A stretch of DNA of 64,000 nt from Henriciella algicola (GCF_003576245.1 NZ_QWGA01000003.1:1116001-1180000), one strand, 5' to 3'; shown: positions 1-8,633, counted from the first letter of the stretch. A program made the numbers and translations. The notes: generated from the sequence alone by a model not told the origin.

Positions 1-725
1 GCGATCGCGGCTGCGCCTGTCGCGCCGCCCGAAACACCCTGCAGCGCCACGCCCGCATAGAGCGGCAGGAGCGCCAGCGTGCCACTATTGATAAGGCCCG
101 CGAGAAACACCGAGATCACCGCCGATGGCGCAATGTCGAACAGGCGCTTGAAGGGCAGCGGTTCGACACTCGGCGCAGGCGGCTCCCCGCGCCTTGTCAG
201 GCAGACCGGCAGCAGCGACAGGCAGAGGAACATCGCGCACCAGAGATATGGCCGGAAATCCACCGGCGCGAGCCCGGCCACAAAGAACGGCCCTGCCATC
301 AGCGCGAATTTGGCAATCAGGTGATAGAAGCCGCTGACACTGCCCCGGTTCTTCACCGAGACGGTCGAGCCAAGCCACGCCTCGATGCTGGAAAACATCC
401 ACGCAAAGGCCGCGCCCTGCAGGATACGCACAAATGTCCAGCTCCAGGGGTCGAGCGCCAGCTGCATGACCAGCACGCTCGCGCCGCAGGTCGCCGCCGC
501 CGCCGAAAACACGCGGATATTGCCGAACAGGATGACCGCATTGCTGGCCGTATAGGCCCCGACCATGAAGCCGAGCGCGTAAACGGCTGCAATCGCACCG
601 ATAAGGCCCGGGCTGACACCCAGCGTCTCAAGGCCGAGCGGGGTGACCACACTGAGGATACCGCCCCCAAGCTGAAGGAAGGCAGCGGCTGCAATCAGCG
701 CCCAGACATTGCGGTAATCGCTCAT
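1..725 (-). CDS. MFS transporter, 3' part beyond the window
   Basis: About 241 codons read leftward from an ATG at 725 and run off the left edge with no stop, so the gene is partial. The translation begins MSDYRNVWALIAAAAFLQ and continues as regularly spaced hydrophobic helices with short polar loops. A cytoplasmic loop carrying TRRGEPP after about six helices is the usual central break of major facilitator permeases. I infer an inner-membrane exporter or permease of unknown substrate. It lies 55 nt downstream of the PhoD-like gene on the same strand and may share its transcript. Confidence 0.8.
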   Translation of the reverse strand, partial: MSDYRNVWALIAAAAFLQLGGGILSVVTPLGLETLGVSPGLIGAIAAVYALGFMVGAYTASNAVILFGNIRVFSAAAATCGASVLVMQLALDPWSWTFVRILQGAAFAWMFSSIEAWLGSTVSVKNRGSVSGFYHLIAKFALMAGPFFVAGLAPVDFRPYLWCAMFLCLSLLPVCLTRRGEPPAPSVEPLPFKRLFDIAPSAVISVFLAGLINSGTLALLPLYAGVALQGVSGGATGAAAI

Positions 726-780
726 GGCAGACCGGGCTCCTTCAGGGCCCCTCTCGGTGTGGCTTGGCGTTCAGCCGGGC

Positions 781-1968
781 TTATTCCACGCCAATGTCAC
801 CAAATGCAATGTCGTTTTGGCGCACCGTCTGCCCTTCATTGTCCTTCAGCAGGAAACTCAGGCTGCGACCTTCCCAGTCGATTTCCACGACGCCGTAATT
901 CTCTGGCGGAAACGCTGCGCCGACCTGGCGCTCATCCATCTCATCGCTCTCGGTCGCAAAGGACACGTTGAGCGAGGACGCGGTCAGCTCATTGGCTTCA
1001 TAGGGCAGCACGCCGGCCTCTTCATAGATGAAGCCGGTATGGCGGTCGCCCGTCAGAAAGACGACACCGCCCGCCTCTGTGCTCTTCACCATGTCGAACA
1101 GGCGCTGGCGTTCATCAGGCAGCTTGTCCCAGGATTCCCAGCCATGCACCGTCGGCAGGACCTGAATGGACGACACGATAAAGCGAAGGTCAGCCGGATC
1201 CTGCAGACGGTTCTGCAGCCAGGTCCACTGCGCACTGCCCAGCATGTCCTGATAGCTGCCTTCCGGCGCCGGCATGTAACGCTCCTTGCCGGGCGCATTG
1301 TACTGGTCTGTCGCCGTCAGGTCAGAGCGGAAGAACCGCGTGTCCAGCATGATGACCTGCACACGCTGGCCTTCCGGCCCGAAGGTACGAGCATAATACG
1401 TGCCCGGCCACTGGCCGACATCCTCGTCGCCAAGGCCCCAGAAGGTCTCGTGGATCATCTCGGCATAGTCGCGAAACGGGAAATGCTTGCCGCCATCATT
1501 GGCGCCGTAATCATGGTCATCCCAGGCCACCATCATCGGGAACTTGGCCCGCACCGCCTGGAATTCCGCGCTCTCTGCAAGGTCTGCGAAGCTTTCACGC
1601 AGCTCGTCGAGCTCCGGCTGGTTATTGGCATAGTCGCGGCCATCACGGTCGCCATAGACATTGTCGCCAATCATCAGGAACAGGTCGGCCTCTTCCCCGG
1701 CCAGAGTCGACAGGGTCGGGCTGGCCTTCTCTTCATCATTGCAGGACGCCAGCAGTACACGCGTCAGCGGCTCGCTCAGCGGCAGGGACACGCCTTCCGG
1801 CGCCTGCGGCAGGCTCGCCGGATCAATCGTCGCATAATAGCGGTTCAGCGCCTCGACGGCGCTCTCAGGTTCACCCTCAAACAGGTCTGACAGGACGGGA
1901 GGTGCGCTTTGTGTCGCGCAAGAGACAAGCCCGAAGGCTCCGATGACAGCCAGAGAGCTGAGACGCAT
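781..1968 (-). CDS. PhoD-like metallophosphatase lipoprotein
   Basis: A 395-residue protein. The ATG at 1968 is preferred to an in-frame GTG at 1986 because it opens directly into a signal peptide ending in the lipobox LVSC, so the product should be a lipoprotein. PhoD-type metal-binding blocks are visible in order: IGDNVYGDRDG, AWDDHDYGANDGG, DTRFFRSD and a late LTGDRHTG. PhoD enzymes are phosphodiesterases/alkaline phosphatases using Fe and Ca. The substrate here is unknown. The weak AAAGGG ribosome-binding element lies just inside the GTG frame. Confidence 0.85.
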   Translation of the reverse strand: MRLSSLAVIGAFGLVSCATQSAPPVLSDLFEGEPESAVEALNRYYATIDPASLPQAPEGVSLPLSEPLTRVLLASCNDEEKASPTLSTLAGEEADLFLMIGDNVYGDRDGRDYANNQPELDELRESFADLAESAEFQAVRAKFPMMVAWDDHDYGANDGGKHFPFRDYAEMIHETFWGLGDEDVGQWPGTYYARTFGPEGQRVQVIMLDTRFFRSDLTATDQYNAPGKERYMPAPEGSYQDMLGSAQWTWLQNRLQDPADLRFIVSSIQVLPTVHGWESWDKLPDERQRLFDMVKSTEAGGVVFLTGDRHTGFIYEEAGVLPYEANELTASSLNVSFATESDEMDERQVGAAFPPENYGVVEIDWEGRSLSFLLKDNEGQTVRQNDIAFGDIGVE

Positions 1969-2115
1969 GAGGAGAGACCCTTTCACTATACCTAGACGCC
2001 CCGCAGTTATGCAGGGCGTTGCATCATAGATAAAGGGTTACTCGCCCAGATGGCGAAGAAGGATTTTCGTGTCCTCGACAGCGACCCGGTACTCCCGGTT
2101 CGCACTGCAGCAGCG

Positions 2116-3339
2116 TCAGGCCTTATCGCCCAGCCACTTCATGGCAATCGAGGATGTGAGGCCGTGCACCAGGATGGAAATCAGCACGACGAAAGCTGTC
2201 AGCGCCCATAGCGTGTCAGCATTGGCGAACTCTGCTTCGCCGAGGGCAAAGGATAGGTAAAAGAACGACCCGATGCCTTTGATGCCGAAGAAACTGATGA
2301 CGCATTTCTCGCGCCGGGAACACGTCGTCCAGCTCAGCGCCAGATAGGCGAAGACAGGCCTGACCACGAGCACGATCAGCAAGCCTGCCGCAATCAGCGG
2401 CCAGGTCAGCGGCTTCAGAATGCCGTCCATGACGGCCCCGCCCAGCAATAGAAGCAGGATCGCCATCAAGGCCCGCTCCAGCTGCGTGGTGAACTCATGC
2501 ATCTTTCTGTGGTGCTCGTGCTCGCGCTCGAAATCGCGAATGGTCAGGGCACAAACAAAGACGGCGATGAAGCCATAACCATGCGCCAGCTCCGTCACAC
2601 CATAGACGGCAAGCGTTGCCGCAACCGCCGTCAGCCCCTCGCGTATCCGGGCGAGCTCCAGCTTCTGCGACAGGTGCAGGAAGACATAGGCGACCGCGCG
2701 CCCACCCAGATAACCGATGACAAGACCCGCGATGATCCGGTAGAAAACATCATAAGAAAGCCACTCGACAAGGACGGCCTGTCCGCCCCCTGCGGCGCCC
2801 GCCAGCGCAATCGCCAGCCAGGTAAAAGGGAATGCCAGCCCGTCATTCATCCCGGCCTCGGCTGTCAGGGCAAATCTGACCCCATTATCATCGCCGCTAT
2901 TGGGCGGGCCCACCTGAACTTCGGAGGCAAGAACAGGGTCAGTTGGGGCAAGCGCCGCGCCCAGCAGGACGGCCGAAGCGGGACCGAGGCCAAGCCACCA
3001 GTACCCAATCGCCGCCAGGGCCGCGATGCTGAGTATCATGGCCACCGACACCAGCATTAACGGGTTCGCCCACCGTTTAATTCCGAACCTGCGATCAATG
3101 CTGAGGCCAGTCGTCATCAGCGCGATGATCACCATCAATTCCGTGAGGTGGATCGCATAGGTCTCCTTCGTAAACGGGGACACCCAGGGCAGTTCCGGGA
3201 AGATGGCGAACACCGCCATGCCCAGCAGCACATAGACGATCGCGTAGGAAACACCGATTTTCTGGGTGAAATGGTAGACCCAGGAGCAGGACAGACCAAC
3301 AAAGCCGATAATCGCAATGCTCAGAAAGTACTGGTCCAA
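2116..3339 (-). CDS. Na+/H+ (cation/proton) antiporter, CPA1-like
   Basis: A 407-residue polytopic protein with about twelve hydrophobic segments. It carries the antiporter signatures APTDPV (Thr133-Asp134) and EAGMNDG (Asn165-Asp166). The Asn-Asp pair in the sixth helix is the ion-binding pair of sodium/proton exchangers. The protein should exchange Na+ or K+ for protons across the inner membrane for pH and salt homeostasis. It has no C-terminal TrkA-N domain, unlike KefB/KefC. The start at 3339 is an ATG followed at once by the first helix. A perfect inverted repeat lies 33 nt upstream. Confidence 0.88.
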   Translation of the reverse strand: MDQYFLSIAIIGFVGLSCSWVYHFTQKIGVSYAIVYVLLGMAVFAIFPELPWVSPFTKETYAIHLTELMVIIALMTTGLSIDRRFGIKRWANPLMLVSVAMILSIAALAAIGYWWLGLGPASAVLLGAALAPTDPVLASEVQVGPPNSGDDNGVRFALTAEAGMNDGLAFPFTWLAIALAGAAGGGQAVLVEWLSYDVFYRIIAGLVIGYLGGRAVAYVFLHLSQKLELARIREGLTAVAATLAVYGVTELAHGYGFIAVFVCALTIRDFEREHEHHRKMHEFTTQLERALMAILLLLLGGAVMDGILKPLTWPLIAAGLLIVLVVRPVFAYLALSWTTCSRREKCVISFFGIKGIGSFFYLSFALGEAEFANADTLWALTAFVVLISILVHGLTSSIAMKWLGDKA

Positions 3340-3371
3340 AGTCTTCTCTCTCGTCGTTCTGCAACGGGCTG

Positions 3372-3392
3372 CGTCATCAGGTACTGATGACG
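3372..3392. promoter_or_regulatory. 9-bp perfect inverted repeat, possible operator
   Basis: CGTCATCAG-GTA-CTGATGACG is a perfect 9+9 palindrome with a 3-nt centre, 33 nt upstream of the antiporter start codon. The spacing suits an operator for a dimeric repressor or activator, but no regulator is encoded next to it. It could also form a short hairpin in the leader. No T-tract follows, so it does not look like a terminator. Confidence 0.4.
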
Positions 3393-3491
3393 ATCATATG
3401 TGCGTCGCAAGGGCTTCGGGGAAAGCTCGCCGGGCCCGTGTGAACGACGTTATCGCTGTTTTCGTTCAATAAGGCCTGCCGAAAACCAGAT

Positions 3492-3518
3492 CGGGGCCCG
3501 GCTTATCGCCGGACCCCG
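3492..3518 (-). terminator. GC-rich hairpin after the DUF2306 gene
   Basis: On the minus strand a ten-pair GC-rich stem with one mismatch and a 5-nt loop starts about 24 nt after the DUF2306 stop. There is only a weak T-rich stretch after it, so it is either a poor intrinsic terminator or a transcript-end stabiliser. Confidence 0.4.
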
Positions 3519-3541
3519 AAAAGTGAGCAGACGTATCGCGC

Positions 3542-4090
3542 CTAGATTGCGAAGAAGATGTGCCACATCATCCGGCCGGGCAGCAGGGTGAACAGGCCCG
3601 CCACAACCATTCCGCCAACGAACATGTTGGTCATCTCCTGACGGTGCTTCTTCACATTGCGCCGTCGAACCGCCGCAATGCCCACCGGAAGGCCGATCAG
3701 TGTCCATGCCGACAGGGCGTGGATCGGGCTCCAGAAATTCTGGAACAGAGTCATGATAAAGAAGGATGAGCCTGCCGTTATGGCCATGGAGATTACCCAC
3801 GCCCACCCAAAAGTCCGGTGCAGGCGAAATCCCTTCGGTGCCGTCATCAGATAGATGCCGATCGCCAGCGTGGTCAGCGCGGCCGCCACATGCACCTGAA
3901 TGGCGATGCCGGATTCGATCAGCGGCTGCGGATCAAACCGGAAGCGCGGCAGGCGGCCGACATCAAGAAGGGTCAGCGCACTGATGGCGCCGTAAACCGG
4001 CACGGCGATGCCGAGCGTCCATGCGGTGCGCGAAAGTTTCGGCAGGCGGGGAAGGCGGCGGGTCTGGGAGGAGACGTCTGTGAGGCTCAT
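3542..4090 (-). CDS. DUF2306-type membrane protein
   Basis: A 182-residue protein with an N-terminal basic cytoplasmic stretch, then four to five membrane helices (about residues 25-45, 65-85, 95-115, 122-142, 160-180). The HRTFGWAWV and HALSAWTLIG helices with conserved-looking His and Trp resemble the DUF2306 family, whose function is not established. It lies 42 nt upstream of the minus-strand DUF2141 stop, same strand, so the two may be cotranscribed with DUF2141 first. Confidence 0.7.
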   Translation of the reverse strand: MSLTDVSSQTRRLPRLPKLSRTAWTLGIAVPVYGAISALTLLDVGRLPRFRFDPQPLIESGIAIQVHVAAALTTLAIGIYLMTAPKGFRLHRTFGWAWVISMAITAGSSFFIMTLFQNFWSPIHALSAWTLIGLPVGIAAVRRRNVKKHRQEMTNMFVGGMVVAGLFTLLPGRMMWHIFFAI

Positions 4091-4132
4091 TGTCCTGTTT
4101 CCTGATCTTGAGGGCAGCGAAAGGCGCGCGGA

Positions 4133-4549
4133 CTAGCGCAGCGCCAGCGTGTGGGCAGTCGTCTCGCCAGCGACGGTGAACTTGGCGGCGCTCCAGCTCG
4201 GCGGGCCAAAGCGCACTGGCGCATCATTGGAAAAGCCATAGGGCTCTACCGGAATGCCAAAGTTTCCACGCTTCAGCTCTCCATTGGAATCGACATCGTG
4301 GAACAGCTTGATCGCGACCTCGCCTTCAGGAAGTCCGTCCAGCGTCACGACGACCTTTCCCGTCGCGGCGTCAGCGCGCGCGTCGGCGACGGACGCGTCG
4401 GTCTTCCAGCCCGTCTCGCTATCAAAGACACCGATCAGGATCTCACCGGAGGCGGTTTCGACGCCGGTAATCGTCAGCTCGACACTCGCGCCCCAGGCGG
4501 TTGGGGCGGCAAGGGCGAGGAGGCTGGCAAGGGCTGCATACTTTTTCAT
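4133..4549 (-). CDS. Secreted DUF2141 protein
   Basis: A 138-residue protein with a classic signal peptide (MKKYAALASLLALAAPTAWGA, cleavage near residue 21). The rest is beta-rich and matches DUF2141, with GEILIGVFDSETGW, the LPEGEVAIKLFHDVDSNGEL turn and a final FGIPVEPYGFSND segment. The ATG at 4549 is preceded by GGAGA and begins the signal peptide; a longer frame from 4618 is rejected for that reason. It is periplasmic or extracellular, function unknown. It is divergent from the LytTR gene at 4727. Confidence 0.8.
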   Translation of the reverse strand: MKKYAALASLLALAAPTAWGASVELTITGVETASGEILIGVFDSETGWKTDASVADARADAATGKVVVTLDGLPEGEVAIKLFHDVDSNGELKRGNFGIPVEPYGFSNDAPVRFGPPSWSAAKFTVAGETTAHTLALR

Positions 4550-4726
4550 GGCTTCGGGTCTCCGTGAGCATTGAGGTGTGTCTGTCGCGGGCCTCGATGT
4601 GCCCGGCCTCCAGAACATGCAGAGACCACCGCATCGCCACGAGCGAGTTTCCGTGAGAGGTCTGGAATCCTTCGCGAAATGCGGCCAATGTCATTCACGA
4701 AGCGCGAATGAAGAGGGGCTTGCAGC

Positions 4727-5494
4727 TTGCGTATCGCGATTGACTGGAAGAAACGCGGACGCGAGGCCCTGCTGCTGGCGGGCATCTCGCTCTTCCTTGC
4801 ATTCGTGCGCCCCTATGGCAGCAACAGCAATGCGCCCTTTCTGCTCAATTTCGGGATCTGGCTCCTGCTGATCCTCTCCGGCTCCATCGTCGGAGAGCTG
4901 ACTGTGACCGCCTATTACCGTCTCCGGCCCAACGGCCCGGCCTGGCTGATGATCATCATCACCTCGCTCATCACCGCAGCGGGCGTCACCTTCGTGATCT
5001 ACGCGCTCGCTTTCGTGACGGGCGGATATATCCGCGTCGGAGACGGGCCGATTCTCATCGTCTACTTCTATGTACTGGTGATCGCGACGGCGATGACGCT
5101 TGTCGGATACACGGTCAGCCGCGCCTTTGATCTCGCAGGACCGGACTTTGTCCACGCCGCAGATGACAGCGACGCCGTACAGACCTTCCTTCAGCGCCTG
5201 CCCGTAAAATTCCACACCGCAGACCTCTGGGCCGTCACCTCAGAAGACCATTACTGCCGCGTGTTCACCTCACTCGGCAGTGACCTCATCCTGATCCGCC
5301 TGTCAGATGTCGACCGTGAGCTGGCCGACGCAGATGGCCTGCGCGTCCACCGCTCTTGGTGGGTCGCCCGCAAAGGTGTCGCCCGCACCGAACGCGGCGA
5401 CGGAAAACTGAAACTGATCCTGCGCTCCGGCGAGGAAGTCCCCGTCTCCCGCTCCTACCAGGCCGCCGTCAAGGACGCCGGCTTCGCGAGCTGA
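4727..5494 (+). CDS. Membrane-anchored LytTR-domain regulator
   Basis: A 255-residue protein with four membrane helices (about residues 16-30, 40-60, 72-98, 108-128), a short linker and a C-terminal LytTR DNA-binding domain from about residue 155. Diagnostic blocks are LWAVTSEDHYCRVFTS, LIRLSDVDREL and VHRSWWVA. It is probably a membrane sensor-regulator that binds DNA directly without a kinase. The start is a TTG, preceded by AGAGGGG; an ATG at 4708 is out of frame. The gene diverges from DUF2141, a plausible target. Confidence 0.82.
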   Translation: MRIAIDWKKRGREALLLAGISLFLAFVRPYGSNSNAPFLLNFGIWLLLILSGSIVGELTVTAYYRLRPNGPAWLMIIITSLITAAGVTFVIYALAFVTGGYIRVGDGPILIVYFYVLVIATAMTLVGYTVSRAFDLAGPDFVHAADDSDAVQTFLQRLPVKFHTADLWAVTSEDHYCRVFTSLGSDLILIRLSDVDRELADADGLRVHRSWWVARKGVARTERGDGKLKLILRSGEEVPVSRSYQAAVKDAGFAS

Positions 5495-5669
5495 ACCGCC
5501 GGCGCCACAAAGAAACCCCGGCCTGCCCGCAAACAGTCCCATTCCGGCCCGGCATGGAACCTATTCGCGGTGCAGCATGTTTCTTGAACAATGCGTCCCT
5601 ACATTCGCGGGGATCGAAACACAGACAATCTGATTGGATCAGCAGGCCGCGCGCCGAAGGAAAAGGACC

Positions 5670-5777
5670 ATGACCCAGGGTTTCTCAAAAGGCCTCTCAC
5701 TCGCCGCACTCGCGGTCATCGCCGCCCTCACCCTCATCATGGCCTTCGCCCCTGCAGGATCGATCTATCAGGGTTAA
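5670..5777 (+). CDS. 35-residue single-helix membrane peptide
   Basis: ATG to TAA with 35 residues. A short polar N-terminus (MTQGFSKG) is followed by a hydrophobic helix of about 19 residues and a tail ending SIYQG. An AAGGA element lies 8 nt upstream. No family was recognised. The hydrophobic segment could be an uncleaved anchor or a signal peptide with a very short mature tail. A GGAAC-N17-TGTT sequence at 5556-5581 resembles, with one mismatch, the general-stress sigma (EcfG) promoter pattern. Confidence 0.55.
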   Translation: MTQGFSKGLSLAALAVIAALTLIMAFAPAGSIYQG

Positions 5778-6048
5778 ACGACCTACCTTTTCCCCTCTCC
5801 TCGGGGAGAGGGGTCAGGGGTGAGGGGAAGCTACCTCAAATCCTTTCGATCCCAGTTGCAGTGATGAAGCAGTGATCAAATCTCTGCTTACTCTTAGCCC
5901 TGCCGCACCGTCTGTCCCCCTCATCCCCAGCCCCCTCATGGTGAGCGAAGTCGAACCACTCCCCAAGGAGAAGGGAGGCGCGCATCATTAGCGAAGCTTG
6001 CCCTCGCGAAGGCGGGGGTCGAAGGACGAGCGCGGGAACGAGGAGCAG
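5778..6048. repeat. Gene-free mosaic of repeat fragments
   Basis: This 271-nt gap has no credible gene. It contains a 9-bp perfect stem (CCCCTCTCC at 5792-5800 with its complement at 5805-5813) followed by CAGGGGTGAGGGG. Near 5919-5975 comes a CCCTCATGGTGAGCGAAGTC-type block. Near 6000-6018 is a half-unit, CGCGAAGGCGGGGGTC, that matches the first arm of the REP copies at 11051 and 12003. I read it as three short intergenic repeat types abutting, downstream of folK. Confidence 0.55.
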
Positions 6049-6525
6049 CTAACCCAGCTTCCGGATCCCGCCAGCCTCAACCACGCCAGCCCAATCAGCA
6101 ACCGCCCGCCCCCCGACAACCAGCTCCGGCGCTATCTCCGCCAGAGGCACCAGCACGAACGCCCGCTCCGTGATGCGAGGATGCGGCAGGGTCAGGCGCT
6201 CGCTTTCCAGCGCCACGCCGCCCATCCAGAGCACATCAATATCGATCAGGCGCGGCCCCCAGCGCTCCCCCGGTACGCGGCCAAGCGCGACCTCAAGGTC
6301 CTTGCAGGCGGAAAGCAGGTCCAGCGGCGCAAGATCTGTCTCGACCAGCGCGCAGGCATTCACGAAATCGGGCTGATCCTCAACGCCCCAGGGCGGGGTC
6401 GCATAGAGGCTGGAGCGCGTCGTCACCGACACGTCCACCATCGCGTCCAGCGCACCGATCGCCCGCCCGATCATCCCGGCGCTGTCGCCAAGGTTCGAGC
6501 CGAACGCCAAGGCAGACCTAGTCAC
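6049..6525 (-). CDS. folK: 6-hydroxymethyl-7,8-dihydropterin pyrophosphokinase
   Basis: A 158-residue enzyme that transfers pyrophosphate from ATP to 6-hydroxymethyl-dihydropterin, the step before FolP in folate synthesis. HPPK signatures are the N-terminal ALAFGSNLGD, the central LYATPPWGVEDQPDFVNA, and RWGPRLIDIDVLWMG with the paired metal-binding Asp residues, then LPHPRITERAFVL. The GTG at 6525 overlaps the folB stop by 8 nt and places the motif at the expected N-terminal distance. A longer frame from 6552 lies inside folB. It is the last gene of folP-folB-folK. Confidence 0.93.
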   Translation of the reverse strand: MTRSALAFGSNLGDSAGMIGRAIGALDAMVDVSVTTRSSLYATPPWGVEDQPDFVNACALVETDLAPLDLLSACKDLEVALGRVPGERWGPRLIDIDVLWMGGVALESERLTLPHPRITERAFVLVPLAEIAPELVVGGRAVADWAGVVEAGGIRKLG

Positions 6526-6886
6526 GCGACAGCTCAATCTCCACGCCCACATGGTCGAGGAAATGCCGGATCGGCGCGTTAGGCTTGCGAATACGCACGC
6601 GCACGGTCGAGACCAGCGGAAACGTCTCCATCACGCCGTGCCCGATCCGCTCGGCCAGCGTTTCGATCAGATTGAACGGCCCGCTGGCGGAAATGCTGTG
6701 CGCGAGGTCGCAGACTTTCCCATAGTCCACCGCATCCTTCATCGTGTCGGACGGCGCTTCATCGCGCGCGACCAGACATTCAATGTCGGCATAGAATTTC
6801 TGCCCCAACCGCTGCTCTTCCGCGATGAGGCCGTGAAAGCCGTGAATGCCGAGATTTTCGACAAAGACCCGTTCAGTGCGCCGCAT
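6518..6886 (-). CDS. folB: Dihydroneopterin aldolase
   Basis: A 122-residue protein that cleaves dihydroneopterin to 6-hydroxymethyl-dihydropterin and glycolaldehyde. Family features are GIHGFHGLIAEEQRLGQKF near the N-terminus, the VDYGKVCDL segment, SGPFNLIETLAERI with the active-site region, and VRVRIRKPNAPI. The length is normal. It overlaps the folP end by 14 nt and the folK start by 8 nt, so the three folate genes should be translationally coupled. Confidence 0.93.
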   Translation of the reverse strand: MRRTERVFVENLGIHGFHGLIAEEQRLGQKFYADIECLVARDEAPSDTMKDAVDYGKVCDLAHSISASGPFNLIETLAERIGHGVMETFPLVSTVRVRIRKPNAPIRHFLDHVGVEIELSRD

Positions 6887-7715
6887 TTTCTATGGTCTCC
6901 CAGAGCTCGATCGCCTGCCGGTGGGCAGCAACATCATGGACGCGCAGCATATGCGCCCCCCGGTGCAGCGAGTCGAGACCAACTGCGACAGACGCTGCAT
7001 CCCGGTCCGCCGCCACCTCAATTCCAAGCCGCTTGCCGATAAAGGATTTACGCGACACGCCGATCAGCACTGGCAGGCCAAGGCCCACTAAATCACCCAC
7101 CCGCGCCAGCACCTGAAAGTTCTGGTCATACGTCTTCGCAAAGCCGACACCCGGGTCGAGGATGATATGGTCCCGCGGCAGGCCTTCAGCCTCGCACGCC
7201 GCAATCGCACCCTCAAAAAAGGCCAGCATGTCAGCGCCGGCATCCAGCGTCTCATCCTTTACGCCACGATTATAGGTCAGCACATAGGCCGCGCCCGCCT
7301 CTGCCGCGGCGCCCACAATCGCCGGGTCCGACATGGCGCTCACATCATTGACGATCACCGCGCCCGCTTCGCACGCCGCCTTCGCGACCCCTGACTTGTA
7401 GGTATCGATCGACACCGGCACCCGGCCCGGCCCTGCCAGCGCCTCGACCACGGACACGGTCCGCGCCAGCTCATCGGCCTCGCTCACGGCGTCAGCGCCC
7501 GGCCGCGTCGACTCGCCGCCCACATCCAGTATATCAGCGCCTGCCTTCACCATCGCCTCAGCATGGGCAAGTGCCGCGCCTGCCTCATCAAACCTGCCGC
7601 CATCAGAGAAACTGTCCGGCGTTACATTGAGGATGCCCATGATCAGCGGGCGCCCCCGCGCCTCGGCCAGCAGGCTATCGCGCAGACGGTCTTTCTCGCC
7701 CCGCGAAAGCCTCAT
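6873..7715 (-). CDS. folP: Dihydropteroate synthase
   Basis: A 280-residue enzyme joining dihydropterin pyrophosphate and p-aminobenzoate, the target of sulfonamides. Signatures are MGILNVTPDSFSDGG (residues 26-40), DILDVGGESTRPGA, VSIDTYK, IVNDVSA and the C-terminal GVSRKSFIG. The start overlaps the preceding methyltransferase stop by 4 nt (ATGA). It heads the folate set. Confidence 0.95.
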   Translation of the reverse strand: MRLSRGEKDRLRDSLLAEARGRPLIMGILNVTPDSFSDGGRFDEAGAALAHAEAMVKAGADILDVGGESTRPGADAVSEADELARTVSVVEALAGPGRVPVSIDTYKSGVAKAACEAGAVIVNDVSAMSDPAIVGAAAEAGAAYVLTYNRGVKDETLDAGADMLAFFEGAIAACEAEGLPRDHIILDPGVGFAKTYDQNFQVLARVGDLVGLGLPVLIGVSRKSFIGKRLGIEVAADRDAASVAVGLDSLHRGAHMLRVHDVAAHRQAIELWETIENAAH

Positions 7716-8194
7716 GCCTTCGGGCCTCCCGGCATGACGGGCCGGTCGCGAAAGCTACTCATGGACAGCACCCGGTCATACATGACCAGCGCGCCCGCAA
7801 GGCTCACATTGATGCAGAACCGCGTGGGGATCTTCACCACATGGTCACAGCGCGCCAGCATCTCCGGCGAGAGGTCGCCCCGCTCACGGCCCAGCACATA
7901 GGCCGCCGACTTCGGATGGCGAAATTCCGGCAGCTCGATCGCATCATCGGTGAGCTCAATCCCCACCATCTGACAGCCTTTGGGCAACGCAATGTCGTCC
8001 ATCGCATCCCACTGATAATAGGGCACGCTCTCGAAGGTCTTCGACGTGTCCGCCTTGTAGGCAACTTTCAGACGGTCCGCCGCGCCGACAGAGAACACAA
8101 AGCTCGCCCCGAACGCATTCGCCGTCCGCATCAGCGCGCCAAGATTCATCGGCTTGGAAATGCCCTCGGCCCCAATCGCAAAATAACCGCGCAT
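7712..8194 (-). CDS. TrmH/SpoU-family RNA 2'-O-methyltransferase
   Basis: A 160-residue SPOUT-fold enzyme. The usual three motifs are present: SKPMNLGALMRTANAFGASFVF, AYVLGRERGDLSPEM and PTRFCINVSLAGALVMYDRVL, the last forming the knotted SAM-binding region. There is no N-terminal substrate-binding extension, as in short TrmL-like enzymes, so a tRNA target is plausible but not shown. It overlaps folP by 4 nt. Confidence 0.85.
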   Translation of the reverse strand: MRGYFAIGAEGISKPMNLGALMRTANAFGASFVFSVGAADRLKVAYKADTSKTFESVPYYQWDAMDDIALPKGCQMVGIELTDDAIELPEFRHPKSAAYVLGRERGDLSPEMLARCDHVVKIPTRFCINVSLAGALVMYDRVLSMSSFRDRPVMPGGPKA

Positions 8195-8198
8195 GAAT

Positions 8199-8633
8199 TT
8201 ACTCCCAGACCTTCAGCGGCCGCGCAATAAGAAAGCTCGCTCCAAAGACAAGGAACATCGCAAGAAAGGCGAAACCGTCACCGTTGTCGGCACTTCTGAG
8301 TTTCCAGAAGACCAAGTGCGCAATCATCAAAGTGGCCAAGTTCCAACCCACGCGCATGAAGTATTGCGCCTTCTGCAGACGCAATGTTTCCTCTGGCCAT
8401 GCTTCCCTCAGGCGCAAGCCCGCTTCGCTCGGCCCGCCGCGCTGGCCAGGCTTCCGCCGGTTTGTCGCTTGGATGATATGCCGACGCGCATCTTCACTAT
8501 CCCGGCTCGGATCATCCTCCATGACCTGACCGAAAAAGCTGCTTTCAAGCCGACGGGTTGAGCGGAACCCGTAAACGAACTGGGCCAGGCCGACCGCCAC
8601 GATCAAAAAGCAGAAGGCATCGACCCAAACCAT
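8199..8633 (-). CDS. Hypothetical membrane protein
   Basis: A 144-residue protein of no recognised family. It has a helix near the N-terminus (residues 4-22), a charged central region with SRDSEDARRHIIQ and RLREAWPEETLRLQKAQ, and a C-terminal helix pair (about 97-113 and 122-138). The ATG at 8633 overlaps the previous stop by one base (TGATG), so it is coupled to the gene upstream. An extended start at 8660 would lie inside that gene. Confidence 0.65.
   Translation of the reverse strand: MVWVDAFCFLIVAVGLAQFVYGFRSTRRLESSFFGQVMEDDPSRDSEDARRHIIQATNRRKPGQRGGPSEAGLRLREAWPEETLRLQKAQYFMRVGWNLATLMIAHLVFWKLRSADNGDGFAFLAMFLVFGASFLIARPLKVWE

Noticed and set aside
724-1890. Long plus-strand frame (388 codons) opposite the PhoD-like gene
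   Set aside because: No family features; the minus strand carries clear phosphatase motifs and a lipobox. GC-rich third positions open such antisense frames.
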